Shown here piece by piece: positions 38,644-49,500 of a stretch of 64,000 nt of DNA. A program made the translations under genes and the position numbers. Origin of the DNA: Pyropia yezoensis (taxonomy: Eukaryota; Rhodophyta; Bangiophyceae; Bangiales; Bangiaceae); NCBI GenBank assembly GCA_009829735.1, contig CM020618.1, forward strand, positions 26,512,894 to 26,576,893, written 5' to 3'. How positions within the stretch are numbered: position 1 is the stretch's first letter; each line of letters starts with the position of its first letter. The notes under the pieces are model-generated. The model had not been told where the DNA came from and did no database searches. It saw only the letters and a program-made list of their open reading frames with translations.

Positions 38644-40083
38644 TTACGCGTTTCCCGAAGATGAGGAATCAGAGGAGCTCCCCTTGGGGGAGCTCGGTCG
38701 ATCTACCTTCCCCTTTGGGGAGCGCGTGACCGCAGCAATCGCCCCGCCAGTGCGGGCAAAGTCACGGGCCTCCTTGCGCTCCGCGCGCGCCTTGGCCATC
38801 TGTGCTCGAGTCGCCTCCGGGAGGTGTGGACAATTTGACATCCAATGGGAGGTACTATTACAGACGTGGCAGGGGAAGAGTTCCCGCTTCCCGTCCGTCC
38901 ATCTGGGCCCCCCAGAGGGTCGATAATCCTTGCGGGAAGAGCCAGAGGCCTCCCCCACCTCCTGGGGTGACGACGTCACAGCCGCCAGAGCCCGACGCGC
39001 CATGCGGCGAGCGTTACGCTCCGCGTCATCTTTCGCCTTTAACTCCTTGGCGGCGGCTTGAACCCGCCGCCGGAAATCTCCTGCCCGTTGGGCATACTGC
39101 ACCACCAGCTCAATAGGAGCATGAGGGTGGTCAGCTACGTAGTTGCGGACCTCGTGCCGAATTTCCCACCAGGTGCCCTGCATGAAGCGGGCTCGGACCT
39201 GGCCCGAGGTTTGTATATATCCACACTTCGCGTGGAGTTCCATGAGGCGGCGGTGGAACGCCGTCTCCGTCTCATCCTCCTCCTGGGAGGCACCATTAAA
39301 AATGGCCTCCTGTTCATTCAGGAGATGCTCATCTGCGTATGCGCGCAGAAGCCAGTTCACCAGTTCCAAATAGGAGGTCACCTCCCCAGTGCGCCGGCCG
39401 TCATCGACGGACGGGCGAATTCGATAACGGTCCCTCTTCAAGGGATCCTTAGTAAATTCCGGGAGGAGAAGCAAAGCTCGCCCCTCTGAGAGGCCATTAT
39501 CATTTGCCGCTTTTACAAAGCGGTTGAGAAATTCGAAGACTCCCAGAGGAGGGTCTCCCCCCCATTCACAATCGCGACCAAATATACTGGCCAGGTCCTT
39601 TCGCTTCTTACCCAGGCCTTGGGCCTCGGCTTCCGATACTCGGTTGTCCTTGCTCTTGAGAGCGTATGTCTCACAGTCCAGCAGACTCGCACAACGGTCG
39701 TCTGCCGGAATAATTTTGGGGGGAATCTCCCGTAGGGGGACTCGCCCCGGTCCTGCTTGAGCGGAAACCGCATGGACGACAGGTCGCGGGCGCCGACGGC
39801 GCTCGGGAGGCGAAGCCTCCCCTCCGGAATAATCCGAAGTCGACTCAGATGAAGAACTGGGCTGCCGGCCACGCTGGCGCTCCCGTTTCTGCACACTTTG
39901 CTCCACAAAACTCAACCGTTGGTTGAGTGGAGTCAGCAGGCCGCTAACAGCCTCCACCATCGCTTTCTTCCATTCCTCCGTAGGAGTATCGGATCCAGGG
40001 GCCACAAACGCTCGAGGTGTCTCCTTAGGAGATGATGCCCCCGTGAGGGGAACTGGAGGGGTGGGCGTTCCCTCAGAATCCAC
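38644..40083 (-). CDS. Ty3/gypsy Gag
   Basis: A 479-residue capsid/nucleocapsid protein starting at ATG 40083 (MDSEGTPTPPVPLTGASSPK). The N-terminal third is disordered, Ser/Pro/Arg-rich. The middle is a Gag capsid domain (FLNRFVKAANDNGLSEGRAL, then VNWLLRAYADEH) that aligns by eye with Gag of the second gypsy element at 60254-61840. The C-terminus has a CX2CX4HX4C knuckle, CHVCNSTSHWMSNC, near 38830-38875, and a Lys/Ser-rich tail. The gene is crowded with short palindromes (see findings). Confidence 0.9.
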   Translation of the reverse strand: MDSEGTPTPPVPLTGASSPKETPRAFVAPGSDTPTEEWKKAMVEAVSGLLTPLNQRLSFVEQSVQKRERQRGRQPSSSSESTSDYSGGEASPPERRRRPRPVVHAVSAQAGPGRVPLREIPPKIIPADDRCASLLDCETYALKSKDNRVSEAEAQGLGKKRKDLASIFGRDCEWGGDPPLGVFEFLNRFVKAANDNGLSEGRALLLLPEFTKDPLKRDRYRIRPSVDDGRRTGEVTSYLELVNWLLRAYADEHLLNEQEAIFNGASQEEDETETAFHRRLMELHAKCGYIQTSGQVRARFMQGTWWEIRHEVRNYVADHPHAPIELVVQYAQRAGDFRRRVQAAAKELKAKDDAERNARRMARRALAAVTSSPQEVGEASGSSRKDYRPSGGPRWTDGKRELFPCHVCNSTSHWMSNCPHLPEATRAQMAKARAERKEARDFARTGGAIAAVTRSPKGKVDRPSSPKGSSSDSSSSGNA

Positions 40084-40461
40084 CCCCGCAAAGGGGAGAA
40101 TCCCAGGAAAATTGCCGAAGCCGGTTGAATGCCCTCCCTCGCGCTTCCCGCGCGGCTGGGAATACGGTTCGCCCGATGGGCCTCCGAACCGATTTCCAGC
40201 GGGGGTAGCCGGGTGGTCACCCTACGGGTGCCCAGGTCATCAACTCCAGCCCCTTGGGCGCGCGGAGGAGCAGCGCCTCCAATCGCGCTCTCCTTCGTCA
40301 CGGATGAACCGCCCTCTAGGACTCCCGTCTCCCCCTGAGGGGGATTCTGCTCGTTATCAGACATCACTACAACCGCGTTCCCTTAGGGAAGACAGCGCAC
40401 AACCACAGAAAGAGTACGAAGAAGGGGTAGACCCCTTTCGCCAGAAGGAACCTAGTCCCTT

Positions 40462-40478
40462 CCCCCGCTGATCCACCA
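40462..40478 (-). promoter_or_regulatory. Primer-binding site of the Ty3/gypsy element
   Basis: On the sense strand, TGGTGGATCAGCGGGGG begins two bases after the 5' LTR. The second gypsy element has TGGTGGAGCAGCTGGGG in the same place (60117-60133), 15 of 17 the same. Both probably use the same tRNA, whose identity I cannot determine. Confidence 0.7.
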
Positions 40479-40480
40479 AA

Positions 40481-41170
40481 TGTAGTGGTTTTACGTACCT
40501 TAGGCGCGTAGCACCAAGAACACACAGAGAAACAACCCACCAAGAACGCGGGGAGACAGGAGAGATACCGAACTGCCGACCGCCTGGCTGGTTCACGCGG
40601 GGATCCGCGACCAGGACGACAGTGTTCAAGCACACGCAAGTCTGTTTTTTTCGAAGGGGGAAGCAACGCGCACCCCCACGCACACTCTTACCCTCTCTCA
40701 CCCGCACCCAGCAACTCTCCACACCGGGCCACGTGCGGGCCAGTCAAAACCCTCCAACATGTCCGGAGGGCCCCCTCCCCCACGGATCATCCCTGCCAGC
40801 GGGGCAGGAATCTCCAAGATACGGGGAAGAGGAGCCCCGCCGGACATCAGTGCCAACACTCAAGATCTCCCCAATCTCACAATCACGCAAAATACACAAT
40901 CAAAATCCAAACCCCAAATGCATCCCATCCCGGAATATTGACCAAAGGCCAATTCCAGTCAGGGGAAATTCCCATACACTGGAAATCGCAACATGGGCTC
41001 CAGAACCAATGGCGACCCAGTCCCATCTCCATAGGAGGCGACCAATCGGACGCCAGTAAAATCCCAAGGGGCCAAATCGGCCCCGTCCTCCTCACTAGGA
41101 AGGTGGGCACAGGGGTGCGACGCGATCTCTACGAGGTCCCCCTACGTGGAGGGCCCATAGGGTCCCTACA
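40481..41170 (-). repeat. 5' LTR of the Ty3/gypsy element
   Basis: A 690-bp LTR with ends TGTAG...CTACA and target duplication TGTGG at 41171-41175. It differs from the other LTR at about seven positions and has no indel. Confidence 0.95.
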
Positions 41171-41175
41171 TGTGG

Positions 41176-43769
41176 CACAAAGGCAGGCCACGACAAAGTG
41201 CGCAGCTGGAGGTCTCGCTGACACAGGAGCACTGCGCGCCAAGAGGCAGCCTGACGTGCATTCCAAGTTCCGATCGCTTCGTGTGACGCGGTACTGTACC
41301 GTTTGACGGGCTTGGAAGAGAACGGGTCGACGGTCCTCGTGTGACGAACCTGTCTTTTTAAGTTTATTACAATTCTGATAAGAAATTCTCAAGCTCCCCT
41401 GCCTCGGTGGCTCCGATCACCAGAAAAAGCGGCGGCCGCGTGCCCACTTGCGTCGTACCGTTCGCGCACGTACGCCCTGAGTAGCACACACGCGGCCATG
41501 CACCCCCACTTGGCCTCCCTGGCGTCGGCATCACGGCGGCGGAGCGCGGGACCGACAAGTCGCCCCGAGCAGCACTCCCAGGACGAGCGGTGCATCGAAG
41601 GAGGTGGGCGAGACAGGCGAAGTCCCCGCGACGCAGGCCACTCGGTATCTGAGGAGTTGGTCGGCGTGGGGAGGGGGAAGAGAGAGGTGACACTGCGATC
41701 TCTCTGCTCTTGCGGGGGGGAGGGGGGGGGGGTGAAGGTGACAAAACATAGATCCGACTGCTCTTGTCGGTTTTGCTCCCCCCCCCCCCCCCCCCCAGCC
41801 GGGAGAGGGGGAGGGGGCCTTGACTCCGCCCCGCTCGTTGATCGCGGGAGGTGGGCGTTCTGGGCACGGCGCCCACACGGCGCACGGCTCGGTCGGTGGG
41901 TGAAAGATCGGCGGAGGAGGGGGTCGGCAGGGGAGAGAGGACACGCTGCTCACACACTGGACACGCTGCTATCGGCGGCTGTGCGCCGGACTCACCCCCT
42001 CCCGGACGCGTGCGCCCGCGTCGACCCGCCGCTGGTGGTGTGCCGTTGCGAAAGAACCTACGTGGCCGATGCCCACACGTGGCCGCTTCCAAATCGAGTC
42101 GTCAATAAGAGGACTCTCAGAACGGCTAAATGCTAGCTCAAGCTGTAATTACGAGCGATGTGGCGATGTACGATGTGGCGCGGACCAGGGCGCAGCCCTC
42201 TCGAAATTCTGTACGTAGGGGCCTAGGCCCCGATACCATGCACACACGAGCTCTGAGTTTCTCCAATATTCTTCCGACCAATAGAATCCGACCTGGCCCA
42301 GGTTCGTTCAGTAAGTGATGGACAGGAGCGACCGCTCTTGACGATTCCCAGCCGCATGTAGTATGTACCGGCTCACAGCGCGCGAGGGCATTTGGCCTTC
42401 AGCCAATAGATTCCCCGGAATACTGCATTCACATATTTCACCGTGCATGGGAAGAATAGTTTGAAAAATCATCATCGCCTCGACTTTGAAATAAATATTT
42501 TCCCAGGGGCAGGTTTCTGGTGGTCGCCGCGCCCCTCACTTCACCCTTCCGTCCCTGGGGCTGCCCCCATACCTCGCCCCGTCGGGTGTCCAGGCTCCCC
42601 CACCACTTTCACCGCCATCACCATTCGCACGCCGCGTCATGCCGAGAGCCCCCCCCCCCCCCCCCCAGCATGGCCACCGCTGCCGACGACCGTCGTCGCC
42701 GGAGCAGCCACCGACGACGCCGCCGCTACCGTCGCCGCAACCGCCGCCTGTCCCCACCGCGGCGGCGGCGAACACCACTTCCGCAGCCCCCGCGTCGATG
42801 CAAGCCTCCACCTGGTCCGCGCCGCCCACACTGGCGGCGGCGTGCGTGGCGGCAGGGGCACTGGCAGCAGCGCCGGCCGACAGGCTCCCAGCCGCAGTCA
42901 CCGCCGCTGACGGGGAGGAGTCACTGCCGCGGACGGGGGCGAGTCACCGCCCATGGGGCCGCCGCCACCCCCTACTACATTTTTTGGTGCGTCCGCGAGC
43001 GCCGCTGTCGCCCCGCCGGCCGCGTCGAGGCCCCCACCTCCTGCCGGTGGCGGACACCGGCGCTCACGCCCCGGCCCCGTCGCACCCTGCGGCGCAGGCC
43101 CCTCGGCAGCGGCGGGGGTGGCAATCGACCTCCGTTGCGGACGCGCGGTTGAAGGGGCAGAGGGAGCGCCGTCGACGCTTTCGGCAGCCCTCTGCCCCTC
43201 CTTCCGTTTGGCTTTACTTCGTGCAGTAGGGGGGGCAGGTTGCTGGACAGCCGCGACCCTCTCCGGCGCACCCTGCGCCCCCGCTCCCCTCAATGACTCG
43301 CCCATTTCTATATTGCAAGAGACCTTTCCACCTCCCCGCACGATCTCTTCTCTCGCGCCGTTCTTCCCCGCTCAAATGAGAGACCTGCGCAAGAACGCCT
43401 CGCCACGCAGCCACCCTCCAACCCCATTCAGTTCAAGGTGGTGCCATCTCCTTACCCCCCCCGGCGGTCCCTCTCCACCATAATACATCGCCATCAATAG
43501 TGCCATCAATAGTGCAGCTTCTGGAAGTCCAACGACCGCAGTCATGCGAGAGGACGCCGTTCGCTCCACTGCCTCCTTCCTGGGCGAGCAAGAACATGCG
43601 AAAACTTTAAAACTTTCATGTAGCCCGCAAAGCGCAAATCAATAATCAAAAGCATCCCTAATCAAAACAAAAAACTCGTGTGTGCATGGTACCTGAGCCT
43701 ACGTGTACGTCACAACGCCACATGGTCCAGCCAATGGGAGCCGCGTATGGAGCGATACACGTACACGTA
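41176..43769. other. Intergenic stretch, no gene recognised
   Basis: 41400-42100 and 42530-43480 are GC-rich and open on both strands, with Pro/Ala/Arg-rich conceptual products and no family resemblance. Between them 42120-42530 is AT-richer. One plus frame at 43112-43226 (ADARLKGQRERRRRFRQPS) looks somewhat protein-like but is isolated. Poly(C) runs lie at about 41777-41796 and 42651-42666. Confidence 0.3.
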
Positions 43770-43974
43770 CAGTCTGTATCCGGTTATATGCGCCCCAGTT
43801 ATATGACAGGGGGTCATATAACTGGAAGATTTCCCTCGCACGAGGGAGCAGGACGCTCTCTGAGAGCCCGGCTCGTTCCAAGAAGGCACCTCATTGGTGG
43901 AAGTGTTAAAAAAGGGGAAAAGTGGGGGTGGGCTACGATGTCCGCAAGGGGGTCATACAACTGGATACAGACTG
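43770..43974. mobile_element. 205-bp MITE, Tc1/mariner type
   Basis: Flanked by TA (43768-43769, 43975-43976). The left end CAGTCTGTATCCGGTTATAT and the complement of the right end CAGTCTGTATCCAGTTGTAT match at 18 of 20 positions and continue with lower similarity. Inside the left arm, 43795-43825 holds a hairpin of CCAGTTATATGAC and its complement GTCATATAACTGG. It has no coding capacity, so it must be moved by another element's transposase. Confidence 0.85.
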
Positions 43975-44385
43975 TACACGAAGGGAGGGCGAGCTTGGAA
44001 TGGACGTGAGCCGTTTGCCTTAACCGAGCGTACAGCGTGTACATCATTGGAGTCGAATTAGCCCACGTGGCGCCTCAGTCCGTATTTCTCACATGAACAT
44101 CCTGTATGATAATACGGCCAGAAACGGCCAGATAAGGGACCTCTCCATACAAATGTCCCTTCGACGGAGGCACGTGGCAGGGGTTTATCATATTCTAATC
44201 AGATTCTTATGAGAATCTGGTTGCTGAAAGTCTCTAGTCTCGTACTCTGTAAATAGAAAGTGAGTGTCTCCGCCTTGGTCGTTGACGCGCTTGTCCCCGC
44301 GCGATATGTACCTGCTCCACCCGCCCCCCCTCCTCCGCAACCCTCTCCGCCCCCTTCCCCCCCCATCCCCCCCCCCTACCTCAGC

Positions 44386-45287
44386 ATGGAAAAGTACCGC
44401 AGCTCCGCAGACCCATCCACCGGGGTGCACCCCTTCCTCCCCCCCCGCGGCGCGTCGGTAGCGCGGCTGCTCGTCGGCGGGGTGCTGCTGGCGCCGCTGC
44501 GGCTGCTGCTCGCCGCGGCGGGCGCGGCGCTGTGGGCGGCCGCCGCGGCGGTCGTTGGCACCCCGCTGGGGTGGGTGTCCCCGGCGCTTGCGCGGCCGGC
44601 CGTCCGGGTTGGCCATGCGGTGGGGGGGCGCGCGCTGCTCGCCGCCGCGGGCGTGCGGCGGCTGCCGCGGGCCACCCCCGCGGCGCCGCCGCCGCGTGGC
44701 GTGCCGACGGCAACGGCGGCAGCGGCCGCGGGGACGGCAGCGGCGGCAGCGGCGGCGGGTCCCCGCGGGGGGGACGTGCTCATCGCGTCGCACGGGTCCA
44801 TCCTGGACGTGGCCGCCCTGGCCGCGCTCTACTCGCCCCTCTTTGCGGCGCCTACCCCCGACGGCCGCCGGGTGGTGGTGCGCTCCGCCCCGCGGGCGGC
44901 GGCAGACGTGCTGTGGGCGGGGCCCACCGGGGTGCCGACGGACCCCCTCTCTGATGACGGCAGCGACGGCGACGACGGCGGCGGCCGCGGCGGCCGCGGC
45001 GGCGGCGGCCGCGGTGGCGGCGGCGGCGGTGGTGGTGGTGGTGGTGGTGGTGATGGCGGCGGTGAGCCCCTCGTGGCTGTGTGTGCACGCGCGCGCGCAG
45101 CGGGCGCGCCCGTGGTGGTGTGGGCGGAAGGCACAACGAGCAACGGGCGGGGGGTGCTGGCGTTTTTGCTCGACGTTGCCGCCGCGGTGCCGCCCGACGT
45201 GGCGGTCTATGCGGTCGGCTTTGGCTACGCCGACGCCCGCTCGCCCGTTTCTGCTGTACGTTTGGTGGGGGGGTGTTTGCTTGCATG

Positions 45288-45320
<33 letters not shown>

Positions 45321-46051
45321 GGCTGGGCCAAGCGGGCGGGCGCCGCTGCGGACATCCGGCTGTGGGTGGCACGACGCACCCGCCAGCACCCGATTCGCCT
45401 GGTCGTCTGGGCAGGCCCATGCGACAACTAAGGGCCACCGACTCCCACGTCGCCCCGCGCCGCCCCGCGCCGCGAGCGACTCGTACCTTTGTGACGGCCG
45501 CCGTCACGCCGCCGCCTCTACCCCGGCCATTTGCATCGCGACGTGCCCCCCCTCCCCTCCCCTTCTTCCCCTCCCCTCCCCCACCAGAGCACTCTTAAAA
45601 TAATGGCGCGTGACTGACGGCAGCGGCGACGGCGGCTCGCTTTCCCCCCCACTCCTCCCTGTGCTGCCCCCCCCCTTCCCCCCCCCAGGCCTACACCGTC
45701 GGCAGCCCAGCAGTGCACATCCTCTCCCTCCTCACCTCCCCCTCCACCCCCTTCCGCGTGGCCGTCACGCGCCTGCCGCGGGGCGCCGCCCGCGACGGTG
45801 CGGCGGTACACCGGGCGGTCGCCGCCGCCGCCCGCCTGCCGCCGCTGCGCGTCGGCGTTGACGCGCGGCGGCGGTTTGGCGCCCACTGGGCCGCCACGAC
45901 TGGCCGGGGGGGCACGCCCCACGGGGCGGCGGCGGCCGCCGCCGCCGCCGCCACCGCCATTGCCGGCAGCGGCGGGCGTGACCGCGGCGGGTCGGCCGAG
46001 TCGACGACGGCCCCGGCGGGGGCGACGACACGGCCGCGCAAGCGGCGCTGA
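44386..46051 (+). CDS. LOA1/Vps66-like lysophospholipid acyltransferase, two exons
   Basis: A membrane-bound acyltransferase that would transfer an acyl chain from acyl-CoA to a lysophospholipid at the ER or lipid droplets. Exon 1 is 44386-45255 and exon 2 is 45689-46051. The donor GTACGT and the acceptor CCCCCCCAG give an intact frame of 410 residues. The N-terminus MEKYRSSADPSTGVHPFLPP closely follows yeast LOA1 (MEKY...GI.PFLP). A hydrophobic segment spans residues 28-57. The PlsC box I is SHGSILD (H136, D141) and box III is VVWAEGTTSNGRG (244-256), then VYAVGFGYADARSPVSA joined to AYTVGSPAVHILSLL. A Ser/Asp/Gly-rich insert at residues 185-228 sits between the boxes and is not typical. The C-terminal 60 residues are Ala/Gly-rich and basic. 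AATAAA at 46330-46335 may be the polyadenylation signal. RTEL1 converges from the other side. Confidence 0.82.
45256..45688 (+). other. Intron of the acyltransferase gene, with 31-G tract
   Basis: A 433-bp GT-AG intron, phase 0. An uninterrupted run of 31 G lies at 45289-45319, only 33 bases after the donor. The 3' end has a long C-rich tract before CAG. Confidence 0.8.
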
Positions 46052-46514
46052 GCCCCCAGTGCCGCCGGCGCGACCGACGCGGACCAGGTGGCGCGCCACG
46101 CGGCGTCCGCTGCCACCCGCTCACGCTCTGCGGTCACGCGCAGCGGGTAAGGTCGGTGGCGGCGGTGACGGCGGTGGCGGCGGCGACGGCGGCGGCGGCG
46201 GGTCGTCGTCGCGGCGGCGAGTTCTACCGGACCGGCGTGTTCGCTCCCCCAGCCGCGTCTGCGCCCTCCCCCATCTTTGCATGTGCCGCCGGTGTGCCGT
46301 ACCAGCTACCGCCGTGACGACCCGCGCAGAATAAAAAGATATAGCACCGGCGGCGGGCGGCACGCTCACACGATGGCGGCCGCCTCGCCGCGCCGCGTCA
46401 TAAACCGCAGGTCGCCCGGCCGACGGCCTGCCCCAGCACCAACCCCCCCGCCCAGCCCCCGGCTATCCCTTTTCCCTGTGCCTGGCGCCCTCCCCCCCGG
46501 CGGGAGCCGCCCCG
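46052..46514. other. Convergent intergenic region between acyltransferase and RTEL1
   Basis: 463 bp containing GGCGGT-type repeats (46155-46205) and AATAAA at 46330-46335 on the plus strand. No gene is seen. Confidence 0.4.
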
Positions 46515-49500
46515 TCAGCCGCGCGCCGCGCTCGCGCCCGTCTCGCGGTACAGCTGGCGGGTGCTTGGGGGCATCCACGTCTCGAGCCGCCGCAGCAGGG
46601 ACGCGACCGTCGCCGCGTCGGCAGACGAGTCGTGAAAGACGGCGCGGAGGCCGTACATCCGCTCACGCAGGTACGCCGCGTCCATGCCGCCACCGCCACC
46701 CCCGCCGCCGCCACTGCCGCCACCGCCACTGCCACCGCCACCGCCACCGTTGGTACCCCCCACCGACGTCGACGACGCCGAGGTGATAGACAGCACCCCC
46801 CCCGCCCCCCCGCCCTCCCTGGCCCCGCCCCCCTCAGCCGCCCCCCCCGCCTCTGCCAGGTGTCCCCGCACCTCCCGCAGGAGTGTTAGCACCCGCCGTC
46901 GGGCGCGGCGGCCCACCGCCGCCAGCACCTCGTCCATGAAGTCCTTGGCCGACGCGGCACCCGCGGCGGCCGCCCCGCCGGGTGGGCGGCCGCGTCCCCC
47001 CCCTCCCTCGAGCGGGGGCGGGCGCCGCTGCCGCAACGAGCTGGCCGTCGACGGCGTGGCGGACGCGGCCGTGGTGGTGCACGCGGGGGGTTGCGGCGGT
47101 GGCGGTGGCGGCGGCGGGGCGCCCCCCCCAGGCAGTCCAAACAGGTCGTTGAGGCGGCCCCGGGCGGTGGTCGACGCGTGCCCGCCGGCGCCGGCGCCGG
47201 CCCACCCCCCATCCCCAGGGGCGTCCACGTTCACAATAACGGCTGCGGTGGCGGCGGTGGGGGCTGCAGAGCCACCGCCGCCGCCACCGCCACCGCCGCT
47301 GGCGGCCGCCCCCCCCGGCCGCGGTGCATCCACATCAATGACGTCGGCGATGCGGCGGAGCTCCGCCTGCACCGCCGCCGCCGAGGCGCGCCGCGGGAGC
47401 AGCCGACCGACGCCGTCGGCCGCGGCAATGGCCGCCGCCGCGTCGTCGGCGGCCGACCACGGGCCGGCCCAGGGGGCGTCGGCCAGCGGCCCAGACGTCC
47501 TGCCCCCACGGCCGCGGGCGCCGGCGCCCGCTGGCCCCGCCCCCCCCGCCCCCCCCCCCGCGGCGGCGGCAGCGGCGGCGGCCGCCCGCTCCGCCCGCAG
47601 TGCCGCCTTGGCGCCCCCCGCCGCGGCAAAGGGCGCCACCGCGGCGGCGCGAAAGAAGCGGGCGAGGCTCGCCTGCGCTTCGGGAAAGGCACCCACCACC
47701 CGCAGGTGCGGGCGGAGCCACGCCGACACCCGCCCCACCACCGCGGGCGCCGCAAAGCGCTCGTCCAAAAACACCACCGCCCCATAGTCGTGCACGTGCC
47801 GGATGGCCCGCCCCGCCGCTTGGTTCACCGCCCGGCTCGCCTGCTGCGCATACCACTCGGTGGCGGTGAGGGCGGGCGCCGCGGCCGCCGCGGCGCCCGT
47901 CGGGTCGGCCGCCCGCGCGGCGGCGCGCGCCCGAAAGGCCGCCACCGCCGCCGCTTCGACGGCCTGCTTCTTCAGCACCACCTTGGGGTCCGTCGCCGCC
48001 GGGTAGGGCAGCCCCGTAATCAGCACCGCCCGCGCGTCCGCGTCGGCAAAGTCAATGCCCTCGCTCACCTTGCCGCGGCAGACGGCGTAGATGGCCGACC
48101 CGTCGCCCGCCCGTATGCGCGCCGCGTGGGTGGCAATGAGCTCCGCGAGGCCCCCCGTCTGGCGCGTCTCCACCAGCACCGCCTTGCGGTCGTTGAGCGC
48201 CGACCACATGGTCTCCCCGCTCGAGCCGAGGCGGGTGGCCTGCCAAAACGCCACGCACCCGTCAAGGACAGCGTAGGAGGGAAAAAAGACGAGGAGCCCG
48301 CCGGGGATGACGCGCGAAAAGTTGGCCAGCGACCGCCCCAGCTCCATCCGGTAGCTAAACGTGGAGCGGGTGGCGTAGGAGCTGTTGAGGGCACCGCCAG
48401 AGGGGCCCACTGGGACGACAAGCGAAAGAATCTGGGGGGGGGTGATGACGTGCGGGTTTTCCACCCGCACGGGGAAGGGGAGGCCCAGCTCCGCCTCCAT
48501 CGCGTCCATGGGCGACAGCGTACCGCTGGCGAGCAGGATGCACCGCACGCCGCGCCTGGCAATGGCGCGCATCGAAATGGACGGGTCAAAGCACCAAAAG
48601 CTGAGCGTGTTGCCCGCGTCCCCGCCGCGCTCGCCGGGCGGCGGCCGGTGGATGACGGTACGGAAGGCGGTGGTGGGGGGCGGCCCAGGCCGCGCCGACG
48701 CACCCCCGCCGCCGCTGCTGCTGCTGCAGCCGCCGCCACCGCGACCAGCCTGCACGGCGGCCCCGCCCGACAGCGGGGGGGGGGTGGGCGTCAGCCGCCC
48801 TCCCGACGACCCGGCGGCGCCCCTGCTGGCCGCGGCGCCCTCCCTGCCCCCCCGCCCCTGCGAGGCGGCAGCCTCAAGAAAGGCCAGGAACGCCTCGGCG
48901 CTCTTCCCCCCCGCCGCCCCCCTCGCCTCGCCAAACAGCCCCTCCTCGTCGGCAAACGCGACGCGAAGGACGCCCACCAGCGCGCGGATGCCCGCCGCGG
49001 CGCCGCCCGTCGGGCTGTCCGACACCATCCGGGCGGCGCGGCCGAGGCGCTCGGCCGTCTCGGCCGCCGCCTCGCCGGTCAGGCAGTGCTCGCTGAGAAA
49101 GGTGCGAAGGTAGTCGGCGGGCTTGACGAGCGTCCCGCTGGCCGGCAGCGACGCCCTATTAATGGCCAAGTCCATGTCTTGGACCAGCGCCCGGAGAGCA
49201 CGCCACGTGGTAGCCGCCTCTATTCCCCCGCCGCCGCCGCCGCTGCCGCCAAGACGGTCGCCGGGCACCCCCCCCCCCCAAATGAGGGGGTCAGCATAAT
49301 GGGCGCCGCGTCCGAGCCGTTGCGGGGCCCGCCCATGCCGCCACCACGGCGCCCCCCCCTGCGCTTCCCCCGTCCCCCCCCCCCCCATTCAAGGTCATTT
49401 CATAGCAGCGCTGCAACTCCCGCGCCGCGGCGGCCCGCTGGCCGGCAGTCCAGTCAAATGACATGGACTCGGCACACACACCTGGGAGGTTGTGAGCCTC

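Larger units (their letters stand above)
31152..41170 (-). mobile_element. Full-length Ty3/gypsy chromovirus with nested insertion
   Basis: The element is read right to left: 5' LTR 40481-41170, gag, pol, 3' LTR 31152-33164. Each LTR is 690 bp (the 3' copy without its insertion) and has ends TGTAG...CTACA. A 5-bp target duplication TGTGG flanks the whole (31147-31151 and 41171-41175). By eye the LTRs differ at about 7 of 690 sites, roughly 1%, so insertion was fairly recent but older than the copia at 6421. gag and pol both read as long frames, so apart from the insertion in the 3' LTR it looks whole. An unusually long stretch (33165-34636) lies between pol and the 3' LTR. Confidence 0.95.
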
